Both the position numbers and the translations under genes were made by a program. Positions 22,097 to 26,848 of a stretch of DNA of 26,848 nt are shown here, piece after piece. The DNA lies in NCBI GenBank assembly GCA_031401675.1, contig JANNRR010000060.1, forward strand, positions 1-26,848. The letters are read 5' to 3'. The stretch's first letter is position 1; each line of letters begins with the position of its first letter. The notes under the pieces are model-generated. The model saw only the letters and a program-made list of their open reading frames with translations. It was not told the DNA's origin and searched no databases. This stretch comes from JANNRR01 sp031401675 (lineage in GTDB: Bacteria > Pseudomonadota > Alphaproteobacteria > Rhodobacterales > Rhodobacteraceae).

Positions 22097-23959
22097 ATGC
22101 GAAACGGCAAGGTGGGTGCCACCGCCTCGAACGCCTATCGGGCTGCACTGCGCGGGCTGAATGGCACGTTCTGGCTGGTCGGCCTGTTCAGTGCAGCGAT
22201 CAACGTGCTGATGCTGACCGGGTCTGTCTATATGCTGCAGGTCTATGACCGGGTCCTGGGCAGCGGATCGGTGGCCACCCTGTTCGGCTTGTTCACCATC
22301 GTGGTCATCCTGTACGCATTTCTGGGCCTGTACGAGTTTTTGCGGGCGCGGCTGTTGTCGCGCGCGGCGCTGCGGCTTGATCTGGCCATCGGCACCCAGG
22401 CGTTTCGCGTCTGGCTTCGGTCCGCGAACAATCGCGATGCACCGGACGACCCGCGCCAGACCGAGGAGCCGTTGCGCGATCTGGGGATCGTTCGGGGCTT
22501 TCTGTCGGGCCCGGCCATTCAGGGGTTGTTCGATGTGCCGTGGATCCCGCTGTATTTCGCGATCCTGTTCATGATCCATCCCTGGCTTGGTCTGGTCACC
22601 CTGGCCGGGGCGGCAGTGGTTGCTGCCGCTGCGGTGGCAGGGCGGGTTCTGACAGCCAAGTCGCTTGGCCAGTCGATGGGTCTGGATGCCGCCGAGCGCA
22701 GTTTTGGCGATCATGCCCGGCGCAGTGCCGAAGTGATCGAGGCGTTGGGGATGCAAGCGCGGGTCACGGCGCTGTGGCAACAGATGCACGTCGGCGCACT
22801 TGCCGCCGGGCAAGGGGCCGGCGACGTGTCCGAGGTGGTGACGGCCTTCTCCAAATCGTTCCGGATGCTGCTGCAATCGGCGACGCTGACCATTGGCGCG
22901 CTGTTGGTACTGGAACAGCAGATCACCGCCGGGATGATCATTGCCAGTTCAATCATTGCCGGGCGGGCGCTGGCACCGATTGACGCGATGATCGGGCACT
23001 GGCGATCCATCGGCCGGGCGATTGTCGCGCATCGCGGGCTCGGCGCTTTTTTCGACAGACTGCCGGTGGAAAAACCCCGGATCAAGCTGCCGCAACCAAC
23101 CGGGCAGATCACCGTGGCGCGGCTGAGCAAGCTGGTCCCTGGCAGTCCGCTAGTGCCGGACCGGCCGCGCATCCTGACGCAAGTGGCCTTTGCTCTGGCA
23201 CCGGGTGACGGGATGGGCGTTATCGGCAACTCGGCTTCGGGCAAATCGACGCTGGCCCGGCTGCTGGTCGGGGCATGGCGCCCCGATGGCGGCGAGATAC
23301 GACTGGACGGGGCCACGCCGGATCAGTGGGACCCTGACGAGCTTGGCCGGTCCATCGGCTATCTGCCGCAGACGGTCGAGATGCTGCCCGGCACCATTCG
23401 CGACAATATCGCCCGGTTCGACAGCAGCGCCCCCGATCAGGTGGTGATCGAGGCGGCGCGGCTGGCCGGCGTGCACGAGATGATACTTCGCCTGCCTGCA
23501 GGATATGCCACCCGGCTGGGCGGCACCGAGCAGATCATGTCGGGCGGGCAGGTCCAGCGTCTGGGGCTGGCGCGCGCCTTGTTCGGCAACCCCAAACTGA
23601 TCGTTCTGGACGAGCCGAATTCAAATCTGGATGTCAGCGGCGACAACGCGCTGGCACAGGCGATCGTGACCATGCGCGAACGCGGGTCAGTGGTGATCGT
23701 GATGGCGCACCGGCCCTCGGCGATCGCCGCAGTGAACAAGGTGATGATTCTGCATGGCGGAATGGTCGCGGCGTTCGGCAACAAGGAAGAGGTCCTGGCC
23801 TCGGCCACGCAGGGGGCCGATCCTATGACGCCGGCCGCACAAAGCGCCAACCTGTTTGCCGCGTTGTCGGCCGCGCCGCCGCCGGTTGCCGCAGCCAAGA
23901 AGCGCAGGCCGTCCGCCTTTCGCCCGATCTCTGGTCCTCCCGTCCGCAAGGGCAGCTAG
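22097..23959 (+). CDS. Type I secretion ABC transporter, permease/ATPase (PrtD family)
   Basis: 620-residue inner-membrane exporter that drives secretion of proteins with uncleaved C-terminal signals. An N-terminal membrane domain (about 25-320) with six segments includes SVYMLQVYDRVLGSGS (43-58). The ATPase domain has Walker A GNSASGKST (377-385), Q-loop YLPQ (Gln425), signature MSGGQ (481-485, in place of LSGGQ), Walker B LIVLDEP (501-507) and switch His538 in MAHRPSA. No C39 peptidase domain is present, so the substrate is probably RTX-type. After about residue 590 comes an unusual Pro/Ala/Lys/Arg-rich tail containing PPPVAAAKKRRP. The start is ATG 22097, with GCAGGA upstream; ATG 22079 is six codons longer but its AGGA is too close. 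The probable substrate is encoded next. The membrane-fusion partner (HlyD) was not found in the window. Confidence 0.93.
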   Translation: MRNGKVGATASNAYRAALRGLNGTFWLVGLFSAAINVLMLTGSVYMLQVYDRVLGSGSVATLFGLFTIVVILYAFLGLYEFLRARLLSRAALRLDLAIGTQAFRVWLRSANNRDAPDDPRQTEEPLRDLGIVRGFLSGPAIQGLFDVPWIPLYFAILFMIHPWLGLVTLAGAAVVAAAAVAGRVLTAKSLGQSMGLDAAERSFGDHARRSAEVIEALGMQARVTALWQQMHVGALAAGQGAGDVSEVVTAFSKSFRMLLQSATLTIGALLVLEQQITAGMIIASSIIAGRALAPIDAMIGHWRSIGRAIVAHRGLGAFFDRLPVEKPRIKLPQPTGQITVARLSKLVPGSPLVPDRPRILTQVAFALAPGDGMGVIGNSASGKSTLARLLVGAWRPDGGEIRLDGATPDQWDPDELGRSIGYLPQTVEMLPGTIRDNIARFDSSAPDQVVIEAARLAGVHEMILRLPAGYATRLGGTEQIMSGGQVQRLGLARALFGNPKLIVLDEPNSNLDVSGDNALAQAIVTMRERGSVVIVMAHRPSAIAAVNKVMILHGGMVAAFGNKEEVLASATQGADPMTPAAQSANLFAALSAAPPPVAAAKKRRPSAFRPISGPPVRKGS

Positions 23960-23977
23960 CCCTGCCCTGAACGGGCA

Positions 23978-24002
23978 CCCCGAATCGGTGCCCCGAATCG
24001 GT
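23978..24002. repeat. Tandem 12-bp direct repeat
   Basis: CCCCGAATCGGT occurs at 23978-23989 and again at 23991-24002 with one base between, 18 bases after the transporter stop codon. It is probably a slippage duplication; no function is apparent. Confidence 0.6.
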
Positions 24003-24295
24003 TCCAGCAGCGCGACGCAACGCAAAGTCCCGCATTCTCGCCCATTGTATCGCCGCCATGCAGCGAATCCTTGCCTATTTCCAATTGTGGCGGAATTAAG
24101 GCATAGCTGTCCGAATTATGGCCTGATACACGATTGCCACGGAGCTTGGGAGCATCCGGGTAATGACGGTGCGGGGATGCACAGTGTCTGACCCACCGGG
24201 TTGGTGTTTCCTGAGGCCAAAGTAAGACGAGTCGCAGTAATCGGGCCACCTGTTCCGGGGGTACGATGTCATGAAATTGCCGTGGCTGAAATCTT

Positions 24296-24318
24296 CGGGG
24301 ACGACCAAAAGGTCCCCG
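24296..24318. other. Hairpin CGGGGAC / GTCCCCG
   Basis: A perfect 7-bp stem (24296-24302 and 24312-24318) with a nine-base A-rich loop, about 200 bases before the secreted-protein start. It has no T-run, so it is more likely a leader structure or operator than an intrinsic terminator. Confidence 0.3.
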
Positions 24319-24518
24319 GACGCTCGAGTTTTGACCGGAATCGATGGCCGGTACCCCTGTTGGACAGTGAAATGCGATGTCGGGATTTGTGTTTGGATTT
24401 TGTCCAGAGACAGAGTTCGGGACATGGATTCATCGCAATTCCGCCGCTGTGGTGCCGAAACAGTTCCGCATAGCTCTGGACGTCAAACGGTTCAGACATG
24501 TTGCGAAAAGGGTAAGTG

Positions 24519-26848
<2,330 letters not shown>

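Larger units (their letters stand above)
23960..24518. promoter_or_regulatory. 559-bp gene-free region before the large secreted protein
   Basis: It lacks convincing coding sequence; the short open frames have poor codon character. It holds a 12-bp direct repeat (23978-24002), a hairpin (24296-24318), and an 8-bp inverted repeat GTCCAGAG (24402-24409) / CTCTGGAC (24474-24481) just upstream of the next gene. It is somewhat richer in A/T than the genes, so it probably carries the promoter of the secreted-protein gene and the end of the transporter transcript. Confidence 0.4.

Noticed and set aside
24096..24425. 109-codon minus-strand open frame before the large secreted protein
   Set aside because: No clear ribosome-binding site or family; several equally long frames overlap it in an AT-richer intergenic region.

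Overview
The window is a GC-rich, alphaproteobacterial stretch that most resembles the Rhodobacterales (Paracoccaceae/Rhodobacteraceae). The evidence is a VPLPA-type sorting tail and its XrtD-like exosortase, a small protein of the Rcc01079 gene-transfer-agent spike-base family, and GC-rich third codon positions throughout. It is almost entirely an exopolysaccharide and surface-protein locus. No rRNA, tRNA, CRISPR array or intact insertion sequence was seen.

Left part (1-3071): possibly the last codons of an upstream gene, then a divergent pair making GDP-mannose, phosphomannomutase (minus) and mannose-1-phosphate guanylyltransferase (plus). Centre-left (3141-10363, all minus strand): a sugar-1-phosphate transferase that starts the lipid-linked glycan, a PrsT-like TPR lipoprotein, a short polysaccharide-export (OPX/Wza-like) protein, an outer-membrane beta-barrel, and an exosortase fused to an EpsI domain. 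A 725-bp gene-free region (10364-11088) separates this arm from a plus-strand operon (11089-14422) of an ExeA-like AAA ATPase, a chain-length determinant and a BY-type tyrosine autokinase. A strong hairpin terminator divides that operon from the convergent gene for the likely exosortase substrate, a PEP-CTERM/VPLPA-CTERM surface protein (14577-15197).

Centre-right (15198-18703): a long non-coding stretch with palindromes, then an unrecognised secreted protein (minus) divergent from the spike-base-like gene and a hexapeptide acetyltransferase (plus). Right (19020-21890): two GT2 glycosyltransferases in a tight minus-strand pair and a divergent rhamnosyltransferase-like gene. Far right (22097-26848): a PrtD-type type I secretion ABC transporter followed by a large secreted protein (beta-helix, PKD, LamG-like domain, 42 consecutive prolines) that runs off the window.

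Together the genes suggest that GDP-mannose and other activated sugars are assembled on a lipid carrier by the initiating transferase and the glycosyltransferases. Chain length and export would be controlled by the copolymerase, kinase, OPX protein and beta-barrel. Exosortase and PrsT would process and anchor a surface protein, and type I secretion would deliver a beta-helix protein that may bind or modify the polymer. No Wzx flippase or Wzy polymerase was found here.
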